Assembly (NCBI RefSeq): GCF_030704535.1
Contig: NC_081808.1
Location: forward strand, 20,758,501 to 20,822,500
DNA length: 64,000 bases
Direction of reading: 5' to 3'
From: Vitis vinifera
Taxonomy: Eukaryota; Streptophyta; Magnoliopsida; Vitales; Vitaceae
Shown: in pieces, positions 46,700 through 59,512 of the stretch
Layout of the letters: every line of letters starts with the position of its first letter
How positions within the stretch are numbered: position 1 is the stretch's first letter
Position numbers and translations under genes: made by a program
Notes under the pieces: model-generated
What the model was told of the DNA's origin: nothing
The model's input: only the letters and a program-made list of their open reading frames with translations
Databases searched by the model: none

Positions 46700-49600
46700 C
46701 TTATTTATTAAATTAATTACTATGACAGAGAAAAGCAATGCCTATGGGGGGAGGCTGCCCTCCTGGGGGAGTAGAGGGAAACACTGCGCCACCTCCTCGT
46801 ACTATTGAAGTCTTAATTAAATTGATCGAGAAAAAAAAAAAAGGTTTTTTCAAATTTGGTTTAATATTAAATAACTTTATGGGGACCATTTTGTTATTTT
46901 TCTTAAATGTTGTGCACCTTCAGCCGCTTAGAAATGACAACTTTTGGGGTTGACCAAATTCACTACCAAGGAGGCAATTTCGTCATTTAACTGCACTTAC
47001 TTACCCAAACATGTAAATAAATAACACAGAAATAAGGATAAATAACCAAAAAAAAAATCCGGCGGCCTGCAACAGCAGAGTACATATGGTGGCTGTGGTC
47101 AGGGATAGGATTTGATGGGCCGTACGTTTTGGTAATCCCACACATGACACACACTCTGCGACTCGCTAATTCGCTTATATCATGTTTATGTCAAATTAAA
47201 TCACTTTCTAATCAGTAATCATTTGGAAGCAACTCCTCCCATGCTTCAACTTAGTCAAAATTAGACACAGGGAGAGCAACGCCACTTGCTTTAATATTCT
47301 ACTCAATTAAGTATCGTAATCAAACTCAAAAAAGAAAAAACAACAACACAACAACTCGAAGCCATGAATTGAGATTTTCCGGCTGATCCTTCTTAATTTT
47401 GGTGGTGGGGGGTGAAGCGAGTTGGATGGTGTTGAAGTGAGGCCAGTCACATCATGGCACATCATCCTGATGTCGTTGCCAATTCCGTCAGTTTGCAAAA
47501 GGAGGAATTACTTTTACTATTCAAATTACCAATTTATCCCCATCTACTACTGTCAGCTAGAATCTCAACGTATGTATGTTATATGTTTCACCAATGTACT
47601 CCCCCCCCTCTACCCTACTCTCTAAGGCCCCATTAGAGGGCTATAATTTTTTTTTCTCCATCATAAAAATTAATAATTAAATAAAGTTCATAATATGTCT
47701 ACTTGAGCTGGAAAACTATACCAAATTATAACACGTGACATATATGCTATTAAATAATAATAATAATAAACTTAGTAGAAAAAAAAAAGGTAAATTATGA
47801 AGTGAGTAATTTAATTTAATTTTAAAATGTAATAAAAAATGGAAACAAGGGGGAAAACCCAAGTTTCACGGAGAGAGAATGAGTTGCAGTGGACAATGAT
47901 GAGGGTGGTGATGAGTAAAACGTATGAAACGTCAAACCCCACAACTAGTGCCTATCAGCCTAATTACATAATTCACACTGAATGTTAGCGAGTATGTATA
48001 TTGGGACTGAATACCTAATATTAACCTGTCATTATCAACCTTTTTTTTTCCCATCTTTTTCTTTTGTGATTACAGCTGGCTAACAAAACCCCAAAAAGAA
48101 AAAATTAAAAAAAATTGAAAATTCTAAAGAGGTGAACGTGAGTCCATAAAATTTGACGCGGAAGGTGTGGATTTCGCCCTATTTCTATAATACGCAACCA
48201 AAATAAATTCTTGTAATTCTCATTTCAGGAAAGGTGACAGGGAGGTATGCCGTATGCATTAAATATATATATATATAAGAAATGGAAGAAGCGTTAGATT
48301 CCATGCAGATTGTTTAAGAGGGGGGGCAGCGTCGGGATAGATATCATATCATCTATGTGTTTGATATGTTGTCTTTTAAGGAACACTTGTATTTCACTAC
48401 GTACTTTCTCTAAGTATGGGCTTTGGACGTGTAGGTTTCCCTTTGAAGTTATTGTTGGTGGAGCTAACCATAAATTGAAATATGAAAGTGAAACAAAACT
48501 ACGACGTTGTGAGGGTGGGGGGGAGGGGAATGGCTTTGGAGTTCCCGCACGCTAGGCTGTAAGGTGGTTGCTTGCTCTTCATTTTCTAAATTTGAAGCCT
48601 ATGAATATTATTTATAGGGATATCTTATGAAGGATTTTAGGAGGCCCAAAATTGGAAATGGGGATTTCTTTCCGAGTGCGACAAAACTTTGGTTATAATT
48701 CGGAGAGTAGAATATTAATCATGAATTTGTGGATTTACCCAACATCTCACGTTTGTTCAAAAAGTAAAACAAGTTGCTTACCTTGTGAGAAACACGTGGC
48801 CAAGGGAGAAGTCTGGACTCTGGCGAGGGTGGTGCATCAGAAGTTTCCAAGTGGGGAAGCACAGGAACACGCCCGTTGCTGTGCTGACGAAAATATGGAG
48901 AATGTGGAGAGACGGGGGAGCTGATTAATTAGGTTGAGACCTGAGAGGCACGCGCTTTGGGGAAGGGGATGGATATGGCTGGAAGAGGAGGTGAGGAGTG
49001 AGTGAATGATGTGTGCGAGTCCCAATAATTGTGTACCTGTCTGTCATTCTCGAGCCCAGTGTTGGCTCTCCAGCGGGTTGACCACAGAGAGATAACGCAG
49101 ATGGAAAGAGAGAGAGGCAAAACGCGTTTATTATAATGCAATTCTCTCTTTTTTTCAACTGTGGGCAGCATGCAGCATATAAAATAGGGATTTAGGGCAA
49201 CCCCATAAATCCACAAATCCCAATGTTAACGAACTCATTGGCTTAGCAATTTTTTATTTTTTTATTTTTATTTACATTCTTCCTCATCTGGTGTGGCCTC
49301 GACGTGTCCTGTCAACTGGGCTTAACCAAAATTTCCAAGTTTCCAACCCACTCCCACGACCCACTGTCGTGTGAATTCAAAATTAATTAATATTATTCCT
49401 GAATCCTGATCGAGTCAAGGGAGAGGGTAAGCGTCAGGGTAATTCATGTTTAGCTGGAGGGGAGTTGGGCTGGGAAGAGGCATGTGAATGTGAAGTTGGT
49501 GTTGGGGGGAGTGGGAAATTTGCGCAAAAGATTTTGGTTGCCTCCCGGGGGAATACATTCCTAGAATTGGATAGAGGGCAGAGCAGGGAGTTTTTGTGTT

Positions 49601-52600
49601 GTGTCTGATTTCTGAATAATGACATTCAAATCTCTGCCCTTGTGGCCAACCTACCAAATCACATGCGCCTCTGCTTTTGGCCCCACCTTCCCCCCCTCCC
49701 CTCCACTCTCTTTTGGAATTAGGGGAATGGAAGGTTTGCTCACAGTTCCCTAATCCTGGTCATTATAGGGTGATTTGGTGTGTGTCTGTGCCCAATTGTA
49801 GGATGAAATTAATTATTTAATCAATAATGATCTAAGAATGATTAACTAATTTTTCGTAGACCATGATGAAAATTTCTCAAAACTCATGCTTGATTTTGTC
49901 AAAGAAAAAGTCAAAAATTCAAATCTGACATTAGAGAAAGCCCCACTAATGCAATTCAAGGGCATGATGATTTATGGGTTTTTGGATGCTAACCGAAGTG
50001 TAGAGTCCCAGGTGTAAACCACAGAAATGCAAAGAGTCCAAGACCCTGTCTGACTTTTGCTTAGGAGATTAAGGTCTGTCCTTGCTTCGGGTGAGTCTAC
50101 TGCCCCAGCCTTCACCCTTCACCCTTCACTTCAACAAAATTACAAAACGTCTTTTGTTGATTAGTCGTAACTCATTCAAACAGAAACCGATATTAAAGCA
50201 ACAAATCCACTCCAATAATCCTCAAGATAGCAATTCTACGGTTTCCTTTAAATAGCAAGTTCGACACTGATCGTGACATTTATGGTGTATACTTGGCCTT
50301 TGATCAATTCCCTCTATAGTAAACAACCCTACAAAATTTGACATATACCAGACTCATCCACTTGCCCCCATTATTTTGCGAATAAGGTGTAGATGACTGG
50401 TCAATGAGAGGGGACATATAGCTAAAAAAATTGGGTTGATTTTCTTGTAAACTCATGTCAAGCACAGATGTATTGTACCTTTAAATGCTTTGCTTTTTTT
50501 TTCCCTTTTTAAGGTTAGGGAACAGTACATTGAATTGAAAGGTGAGTAATCACTAATCACAATTCACAATCTAACCCACCAAGGAGATGTAGGCAAAAGT
50601 ATAACAAGAATAAAGCGTGTGTGAGAGAGAGAGCTGTTTTTCCAACGACATTAGAGATCCTTCATTGTATCGTTGCAATCCAAACAAAATGTTTTGAATG
50701 GCTTCAGGCATATGACAAATTGCATCTGCAGCTTGACTTTCCTGCTTTCTCAACTTCACCTATGGGACACGAGATGTGGCGAGCACAGGCTTCCCGTGAA
50801 TATGTAGTAGAAGCCATTATAAGACTGTTTCAAGTGGCAAACAGCGAGAAAATACAGCCTCAGCTTTTTACAACATCAATACACAACAGCCTGCAGTCAT
50901 GAATAATAATAGATCGCTTTTTACTTCTCTACCACTTCCTCTTTCAAAGCTTTGATTCCATGACAAAATGTGATTAGCTGTACATTAGAGATAGAAGGTA
51001 GTCATGACTCATGCGGCAAAGCGAGGCTACAAAGAGAGACAGGGTAACTTTGGGCTCCCAACTGATATAACGATGCTAGTAAAAGTAGGAAAGAAATAGT
51101 AAAACTTTGCTTACCGAAATGAGGCAACAGTGGAAAAGATGAAATGGTATCATTTGAGGACACAGAATGAGAATGATTAGTTTTTTAACTTTAACTTTGA
51201 TAGAAGCGGCCGTGTGTTGGGGGGTGTTTGATTTAGACTGATGAGAATTTTTATGAAGGTCCAATCATCATAAAAAGTGTTGGACAAAACTAAAAAATGA
51301 GAAAAATAAATTAATTAATTAAATGATGGAAGCATCACTCATCACAAGACTTGAGACACACAACACAAGAGAGAAGGTGAGAAGGTGAGAAGATGAGGAG
51401 GTGGATGGATGTGCCCGTCCGGGAATTTCCATCATTTCGAAGTTGCCTGGATTGGACACGCAGAGCATAAATACCATCCAATACCATGGTTTGCGAAGGC
51501 ATAGTGAAAGTGATGCACCGCCCAAAATAGTAATACGGCCACATCACACTTTTTACCACCACTGCGCCACTCCCCCTTAATTTAATTATTATTTCATCAT
51601 ATATTATGCTCATTGCTCACCATATATGCTGCCACTATCGCACCCTTTCCTCTCCCAAATGATTCCTTCTCCTCCAAATCATCTGGGCCACCCACATGTT
51701 TGAATTATTTAAACCCCCCTCTCTTCTCTTCATTCCAACCAAAGTTTTCAAAATTTCCAAGGATTAATCCATCCGACTTATTCGACTCCTCTCACTTCTT
51801 CATGAGTTATGTGACTTCGATGGCTAATATCCAGGTCCATTGTCCCGACTTTTAGACATATAACATCACATTTATATACTACATAATACATCCTGTCCCC
51901 TACACAATTATATATCCCTCTTTTCAATATATGATGAAAGAAGGATATATGCTGACGGGAAGTGAGGAGGGGGGTGGGAGGGATGATCACGCGGGGTGCA
52001 TGTGAGGGGAGAAGGGGGACGTAGGTGTGCAGGGCTGGCAAATAGAGTGAAGGAGTAGAGGAGTAGAGGGATAGATAGGGTTTCCTTTAGAGCTTATTAT
52101 TGAGAGTGGTCGTTACCTGTCACTGTGTCTTACCATAGAAAGCTCACGAGACTCTCACTACTATACTCTATGTACTCTATGCCCCTACTTCCCCATTTCT
52201 TCTCTTCCATGATCCATCCCCTCCCTCTCTCCTCTCACTCCGCAGTCCTCTCCTCATTTATATATGAAAGAAATTTTCTCTTTCCATTTAATATTTCCAA
52301 AAAAACAATCTTATATTGCTGCTAAATTAGACTTTAGAGCGTCCTAGTGTGATTATTTTTGGTGGGAAATACTACCGTTGTTGGATTTGGCCATTTCTAA
52401 GTACAATCCTTTGTTTTTTCCAAATCAGACAATTTCAGTTGTCAACTCTTTGGCATAAAGAGAAGCTTGGACTCTTTAATTTTATTTTATTTTTAGTAAT
52501 ATCATAATACCTCTCAAAAATCAATTAATAAAATAAACCAAAATTGTTAAATTTAATGTTGTCACGTTAGATAATGACGCTGCATTTAAATAAATTTATT

Positions 52601-55079
52601 AATGAAAATGAATTTTGTGAACTTTTCAAATGTGATGTTGAAATGCATTAATATGATTTAATTCAAATCTAATTTGATCTTATGCGAATATAAGCATATG
52701 TTATTATGTTAGATGATGAAGTTGCATTTAAATAGATTTATTAATGAAGATGAATCTTATGAATCTTTCAAATATGATGTTGAATCGGTTTTAATGTAAG
52801 TTAATCTTAATCCAATTTTATTTTATGTGAGTTTTAAGCATCTTAATTTTATAATTTGTGTTGGGATTAAGGGAAAAAAATATTGACTTCAAATAAATTG
52901 GATGAGTTTGAGTTAGCTGCTTCAACAATATTAAGATTATGTTTGGTTCCAAGAAAGTTTGAGGAAAAATATGAAGGAAAATATTAAAAAATAATAATAA
53001 TGTCTATTTAGTAATTGTTTTTAAAAATAATTTTTTTTTAAAATTGTTTTCTGATTTTTATAGAATAAAAGTTTATTTGAAGACTTAAAATATTTTTTAT
53101 ATTTTTAAATATATTTCAAAAATAATTTTCATATGTAATGCTTTATTTTTTATCATATTATATATTTATATAATTATTTCTTATAATAATCCTCAAAAAA
53201 CAAGTCAAAACAACATAAAACATCTAAAAGATGTTCTAAGATTAAGAACAAAAAATGGTTTCTTATTGTCACGCATGTTTTTTGTATTTTTTATTCTAAA
53301 TAATATAAAACTATTCTCAAAAGCAATTCTCAAATAGGTCCTTAAAATTTATAAATTATTTTTTATCTCATTTCAAACTCATTTTAATTATTTAACTCAT
53401 CTCTCTAAATATTAAATAATTTTAAAATATATAAATTTTTAAATAGTTTTAATTATATTTAATTTTTTACATTTTTCATAATATAATTAAATATGATAAT
53501 ACCATTTTCTTTAATATATTTTTTCCTCGATGCTTTTTTAGAATCATATATAGCTAATCCCACCAACTCAAAGTTTTGCTTTTCGTTCCTATTTTGAAGC
53601 AATTGTTTCATTATATTATATTTGACATAATGTTTTAGTTATTAAGATTTTATTTTAGAGTGATTTTAGGAATATTGAAAGTGTTTTCTAATGCTTAAAA
53701 ATGTTTTTCTTTCAAAATTTAGGTGTTTGAAATATATATATATATATTGTTATATAACATATCACTCAAAATATTATTAAAATAAATTTTTAATGTTTAA
53801 AAATTAAATTGATTCTCTATAAAATTACTTTTATTTAAAGTTTCCTAAAAAAATAATACAATTTATAGGCATTTTTATCAAAATCACTTCCAAATAATCC
53901 TAAGTGAATTAAACAAATTGATGTTACAAATCTATATTAGATCAAAGTTTTTGCAACTTAATCATGTATGATCAAATATTTGACATTTTCGAACCTTGCC
54001 TGTATCTTATTAGAGGCTCGAAAAACGAAGAGAAGATGTGTACAAGTGAAATATCCAACAACAAAAAGAAGGAAAATGATTGAATAGCGGAACTCTTGAA
54101 CATTTGACAATCTCGAATGTGTCGATATTAATCATGACTTTATTTGTAAAAGTTCTAATTAAAGAATTATCATCTAAATTTTTTTATTTATTAAATATAG
54201 GTTGATTGGTAAAAAAAAAAATAGTGAAATGGGTGTTAAATTGATGTTGATGTGATTTTTTTAATGCAATTTGATCATTTATTCCCATAGATTGTTTAGA
54301 AATTTGATGGTCAAATCTTTGTTAAATGTACTATAAATGCAGGCAATTGATATTAGGCAAGTTATTATGATCTTAATTTAATAGCTAATTTCTTGTTTAA
54401 TAGATATAAAATTCAATTACTTTGTTTACGTTTCTATCACCTTGATGTGATTCAATTGGACCAATCTCATCAAGTTCAGATATGTCTTTACTACTTAGAG
54501 CCTGATTCGAAACTAATTGGAAGAGGAAAAAAAACAAAAACTGCTAGATTAAGTTTGAGTTGGGCCGCAGTGGGAGACTTGCAGCCCAATGATAAACAGT
54601 TTAGGCCCCCAAAGCCAGTTCCTAATTGGGTTTCCTTTTTATGACTGAAAACCTCTTGTAGCCCAACTTGAGATTTCGTGAATGCTTCACATCATCGCCG
54701 TAGAATGGTCTTGAATCACCAACTGTGGGAACTTGATTTGAGTTGGGCTGCAACCCGTCTGTTCAGCCCAAAATCAGAACGGGTTAAGACAAAATAGTTT
54801 TGGGTATCTGGACCCTGCGCCCAAAATCTACGGGTCAGGGTTCGTGTTAATGAGTCTAAGGAAGGCAGCTCGGTGGGTGGGTTGAAATAATTTGAATTGG
54901 GTTTACCGTTAATTCTAATTCAAATTCAAATTCAACCGATTCATTTGACGTGATTGTGAAACAAATGTCCAACATTTCTGAAGTCAACGAAACAGGAATG
55001 TGGATCTCGATGGCATCCTACTTGCCTCTCTTTCTCAATATTTCTTTGAGTCAACGTAAGATGAACCAATCTTGAAATA
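46700..55079. other. 8.4-kb intergenic region without recognised genes
   Basis: Low-complexity and AT-rich stretches with scattered short ORFs; none shows a known motif or exon chain. Notable pieces are (AT)n at about 48263-48277, a CCTCC-rich stretch at 49687-49710, GAAGGTGAGAAGG repeats at 51372-51398, and an AT-rich MITE-like segment at about 52930-53340. It may hold distal regulatory DNA for the SRS gene or unannotated noncoding RNA, but nothing can be supported. Confidence 0.5.
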
Positions 55080-55319
55080 TGTAGCATCATTCACTTTGCC
55101 AGAAAATTGGGTAACCCATTCCCTTCTCCGACTCCCTCGGATCTTTGATATTTTCCAACAAAGAAAATTTCTTTCAAACCAGATTTCATCTTTCCTCCAC
55201 AAACCCAACTGAAACTTCTCCCTGTTTTCTTTCTTATCTACGTCAATTCAATTTATTGCTCATTTTCCTTCACAAAAAACTCTCTCATTTCTCAATCCCC
55301 CCTTTTCTGTCTGACCAAA
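55080..55319 (+). promoter_or_regulatory. 5' leader/proximal promoter of PMT26-like gene
   Basis: A pyrimidine-rich leader (many ttctc/ctttcc words) precedes the start codon in the context caaaATGGC, favourable for plant initiation. No TATA box can be assigned with confidence. Confidence 0.4.
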
Positions 55320-58300
55320 ATGGCTGTAGGCAAGGCACGTAGTAAGCGTTCGACCTCTGGCTCTTATACGTCAACGGTCACAACAGTAGTTTTTGTAGCC
55401 TTGTGTGTCTTGGGTCTATGGATGTTAACCTCCAATTCCATTATTTCTCCTCAAACCACCGCCCGCACCTCCACCACTTCCTCTTTTTCTGCCTCCGGTG
55501 AACGCCACCTTTCTAAGCCTAGTGACAGAAGAGATCCTCCTGTATACGAAGACACTGAAGGGGATCTTCCCGATGATGCCATCAAGTCCGATGAGACCAA
55601 GCCCTTGCAGGCTACCAACGATGAGGATGACAAGTCTCAGGAAGATAAACTGAAATCCGAGGAAACCCCCAATGTGGAAGCTGGGGAAGAAAACAATGAA
55701 AAACAAGAACCTGAGCAGGAAACTAGTGGAGATAACAAGAATGAGGAGGAGAATGCGACTGTTGTTGAAGAGAACCCACCTGAGATACAGAGAAAAGAAT
55801 CTGCTGAAGAGGAAGAGAAGCAGAAAGAATATGAGACTCAGGCGTCTGAGGAAAGTGCCCTGACTCAGAACCAACTGGCCCAAGGAATCGCTGAGAAAAA
55901 TTCTGAAGCTGAGGAAACACAGCAAACGAAAGATGAAGAAAGCAATGTAAATCAGGGGGTTGACGAGAATAAATCTGAAGAAAAAAATGGGCTCGAGGCA
56001 GAAGTTGAAAAGCGTGAAGCTGAGAGTCAGGAAAACTCGCAAGAATCTCAAAACCAGATTACAGAGGAAGATCAACAACAACGATTACAGCAGCAGCAAC
56101 AACAAGAGCATCAGCAGAAACAAGAACAGGAAAATTCAGACACCAGGAGTGATGAAACGCTGCAGGAATCATCACAGCCAGAGATTCAAGAGGTAACAAG
56201 TCATGAAACCCAACAAAATGAGGAACCCCAACAATCTCAACTCGCATCACAGGACCAAGAATCTTCACAAACAACAGACGAGAAGAAAGCGCAAATTGAA
56301 AATAAAAAAACCCAATCAGAATCTAACCAGCAACAGAGAAATTCCAACGAAGAAGCCAAACAGGAGACAACAACTCAAGATAAGGCTCCTTCCTCCAGCT
56401 CGACCATTTCTTTCCAGAGCGGGGAAAGCTCTGGGATCCCTATAGAGTCTAAAGAATCAAAGAAGTCCTGGTCAACTCAGGCGGATCAATCCGAGAATCA
56501 AAAGGAGAGAAGGAAGGATGGGCCAGATGGGACTATCTATGGCTACACTTGGCAGCTCTGCAATGAAACAGCAGGCCCAGACTATATTCCCTGTTTGGAC
56601 AACGAGAAAGCAATAATGACATTACATGGTAGGAAACACTACGAGCATCGTGAGAGGCATTGCCCAGAGGAGCCACCCGCATGCCTGGTGCCACTGCCGG
56701 AGATGTACAAGTCGCCAGTTGAGTGGCCCCAAAGCAGAGATAAGGTATGAACCATGATATTTGAGCCCTTGGATATGAATTGATTTCTCCTATTCACTTG
56801 GGTTTGTAACTTTCTATATTACTCTGTTGGTCCGGCAGATATGGTATCACAATGTTCCTCACACCCTTCTGGCAGAGGTGAAGGGGCACCAGAACTGGGT
56901 GAAGGTGACTGGGGAGTTCCTCACTTTCCCTGGCGGTGGAACACAATTCATTCACGGAGCCATGCACTACATTGATTTTATTGAAAAAGTAAGGTGGCAG
57001 CGTTCACCACTGACCTCAATTCATGGCATTATTTGTTATTTATGCTGTTGTATGAACTTCATCAATTTCATTAGCAACAGTTAATTTTGACTGCCGAATA
57101 GAAGAACATCAATGTCCATGTTGTTGATTGCAGGCGGTACCTGATATTGCATGGGGGAAGCGCACTCGGGTAATATTGGACGTTGGCTGCGGGGTTGCCA
57201 GCTTTGGCGGCTATCTTTTCGAAAGAGACGTGCTTACAATGTCTTTTGCACCCAAGGACGAACATGAAGCTCAAGTTCAATTCGCCCTCGAAAGGGGAAT
57301 ACCTGCTATCTCTGCCGTGATGGGATCTCAGCGCCTGCCATTTCCAAGCAGGGTCTTTGATGTTGTGCACTGTGCGCGTTGTAGAGTCCCATGGCATGTA
57401 GAAGGTTCTGCTTAATCATTTGAACTACTTTAATGGTTTAATTTCTAGCTTTTTTCTCTTGGCCATTGTTGTTAACAAATTAAATTGAACCTCCATGAAG
57501 GTGGTACTCTTCTCTTGGAACTGAACCGGGTTCTGCGTCCTGGAGGTTATTTTGTATGGTCAGCCACCCCTGTATACCAAAAGCTTAAAGAAGATGTTGA
57601 GATATGGAAAGGTAGGATATGATTATTTCTTCTTGGAAACTCATTTCAGCTCAAATTACAAAAAGTTGACTGTATATTTCTAATTTTTTTTCTAGAGATG
57701 TCAGCACTCACAATGTCCATGTGTTGGGAGCTTGTGAGCATCAACAGGGATAAATTGAATTCTGTAGGTGCTGCCATCTATCGCAAACCTACCTCCAATG
57801 TTTGTTATGACCAAAGAAAGCACAAGCGTCCTCCAATGTGTAAAACCGATGATGATCCGAATGCAGCCTGGTACAGTTCCATTTGGTAACAAGAACCTTT
57901 CCACATCTCAACTGGTAATAGGATCGGTGACTTCATTTTCTGGTGTGTCATATTTTCAGGTATGTGCCTCTGCAGGCATGCATGCATCGGGCACCAGTTG
58001 ATGGAGCAGAGAGAGGAACACGGTGGCCTGAGGAATGGCCGCGTAGACTGCAGGTAAGTCCATACTGGTTAAACAAAGCGCAGATGGGAATATATGGAAG
58101 GCCAGCTCCTGATGATTTCGCATCGGACTATGAACACTGGAAGCGAGTGGTGAACAAGTCTTATCTTAATGGACTGGGCATCAGCTGGTCCAACGTCAGA
58201 AACGTCATGGACATGAGAGCTGTTTATGGAGGGTAAAGTTCATTAAACGGGCATTTTGCTCAATCCTGCACAAATTTATATACAACTGAGAAGTGATACC

Positions 58301-58810
58301 TGTGTACAGGTTTGCAGCGGCACTGAAGGACCTCAAGGTGTGGGTCTTAAATGTGGTGAACATAGATTCTCCAGATACACTTCCCATAATCTACGAGCGG
58401 GGTCTCTTTGGAATATATCATGACTGGTGCGAATCCTTCAGCACATATCCTCGAACCTATGATCTGCTGCATGCTGATCATCTTTTCTCAAAGCTGAAAA
58501 AGAGGTGGGATATATCTTCCTGGTTTTTTTCTCTTAAAAAGAGAGAATCTCAACATAGCACATTACCATCTTAGCTTAAACCGGTTTTTGCAGGTGCAAA
58601 ATTGCTCCGTTGATGGCAGAGATCGATAGAATAGTGAGACCTGGAGGTAAATTGATTGTGAGAGATGAGTCCAGCGCAATTGGGGAAGTGGAGAACCTGT
58701 TGAAATCTCTGCATTGGGAGGTCCATCTAGCCTTCTCCAAAGACCAAGAAGGAATACTCAGCGCACAGAAATCCTATTGGCGGCCAGACATACATGTGGC
58801 TTCTTCCTGA
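55320..58810 (+). CDS. Probable SAM-dependent methyltransferase, PMT26-like (QUASIMODO2/TSD2 family)
   Basis: Eight exons: 55320-56744, 56839-56988, 57134-57404, 57501-57611, 57696-57870, 57960-58232, 58310-58504, 58594-58810; 938 aa. These type II Golgi proteins are thought to methylate pectin (homogalacturonan). Seen: a short basic cytosolic tail, a transmembrane anchor (residues about 20-38, [16 protein letters not shown]), and an acidic, Gln-rich stalk of about 350 residues. The conserved DUF248 catalytic part starts near residue 410 ([19 protein letters not shown]) with a SAM-binding motif ([17 protein letters not shown], about 538-554). Then come [43 protein letters not shown] and [14 protein letters not shown], ending at [13 protein letters not shown]. 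Arabidopsis PMT26 is, as I recall, about 770 aa; the extra length here is in the stalk. Catalytic motifs look intact. Exon 6 contains a perfect donor-like CAGGTAAGT that I read through. Confidence 0.94.
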
Positions 58811-59512
58811 AGCATTTACCACTTATATGGAGCTCTAGCATAGTTTACAGGCAGACATTCTTGACATTTTGACAACTCTGTACCAATGCTTTACTTTGGA
58901 TTGTAATATTATTGTTATAATATGCAGCTAGTAAATTGTATTTGTTACTGACCATTGTCAGTTGCATGTAAAACTGTGATACTATATGTAAGCAATGCAA
59001 AGTATTGTTCATGACTGGCCAGTTTGCAGAATTTTCTCAACCCTAGGGTTATGTAGGGTGTTAAAGTGTTAGTTCATTCCATGGGTTGTCTATTTCTGAT
59101 TGCTGGTTCTACATTCTACACCATGATATCCATCTCCATTCTCTTCCACCAAGTGGGTGCAAAATCAAGAAGCCTTGCTTGACATTGACTACAAAACATA
59201 AAGCTAGGTGCAATGCAACCCTATCTTTGCAACCCCAGCATTTTTTAGATGCAAAAGAAATCTTCCTAGGTTCAAATTGACAACTGCTCCGCAGCAAAAG
59301 CTATAAATATAACAAGTTTTTCCATTGGATGGAGCAAAGTCAACATTACATCAACATGAGTTGTTATCTGAGAACCCCAAATACAAAATGTTGCAATAGG
59401 ATCTGGTTCAAATTTCACAATCCTCAGAAGTTACCTTCAAGCTCCACAAAGCTTCTACAATCACTATATGGAAGCTTCATCTAAAATTCTTGTGCTTCCC
59501 CTTGTTATTTCA
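58811..59512. other. Convergent 3' flanks of PMT26-like and glutaredoxin genes
   Basis: About 0.7 kb between two convergent stop codons (58810 on +, 59513 on -). It should hold both 3' UTRs. No other gene seen. Confidence 0.6.

Noticed and set aside
48310..48924. Two adjacent plus-strand ORFs that might be a small gene.
   Set aside because: No recognisable residues, no conserved start context, and no consistent exon joining.
50621..50902. Plus-strand ORF of 93 codons in intergenic DNA.
   Set aside because: No domain, signal or splice context; composition like surrounding sequence.
55425..56081. Long minus-strand ORF of 218 codons opposite PMT26-like exon 1.
   Set aside because: It is the antisense shadow of a Glu/Gln-rich coding region; composition is Leu/Phe-rich with no motif.
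58054..58309. Possible intron beginning at the GTAAGT in PMT26-like exon 6.
   Set aside because: The sequence up to 58232 encodes highly conserved family residues ([16 protein letters not shown]), and skipping it breaks the frame; kept only as a finding on a cryptic site.
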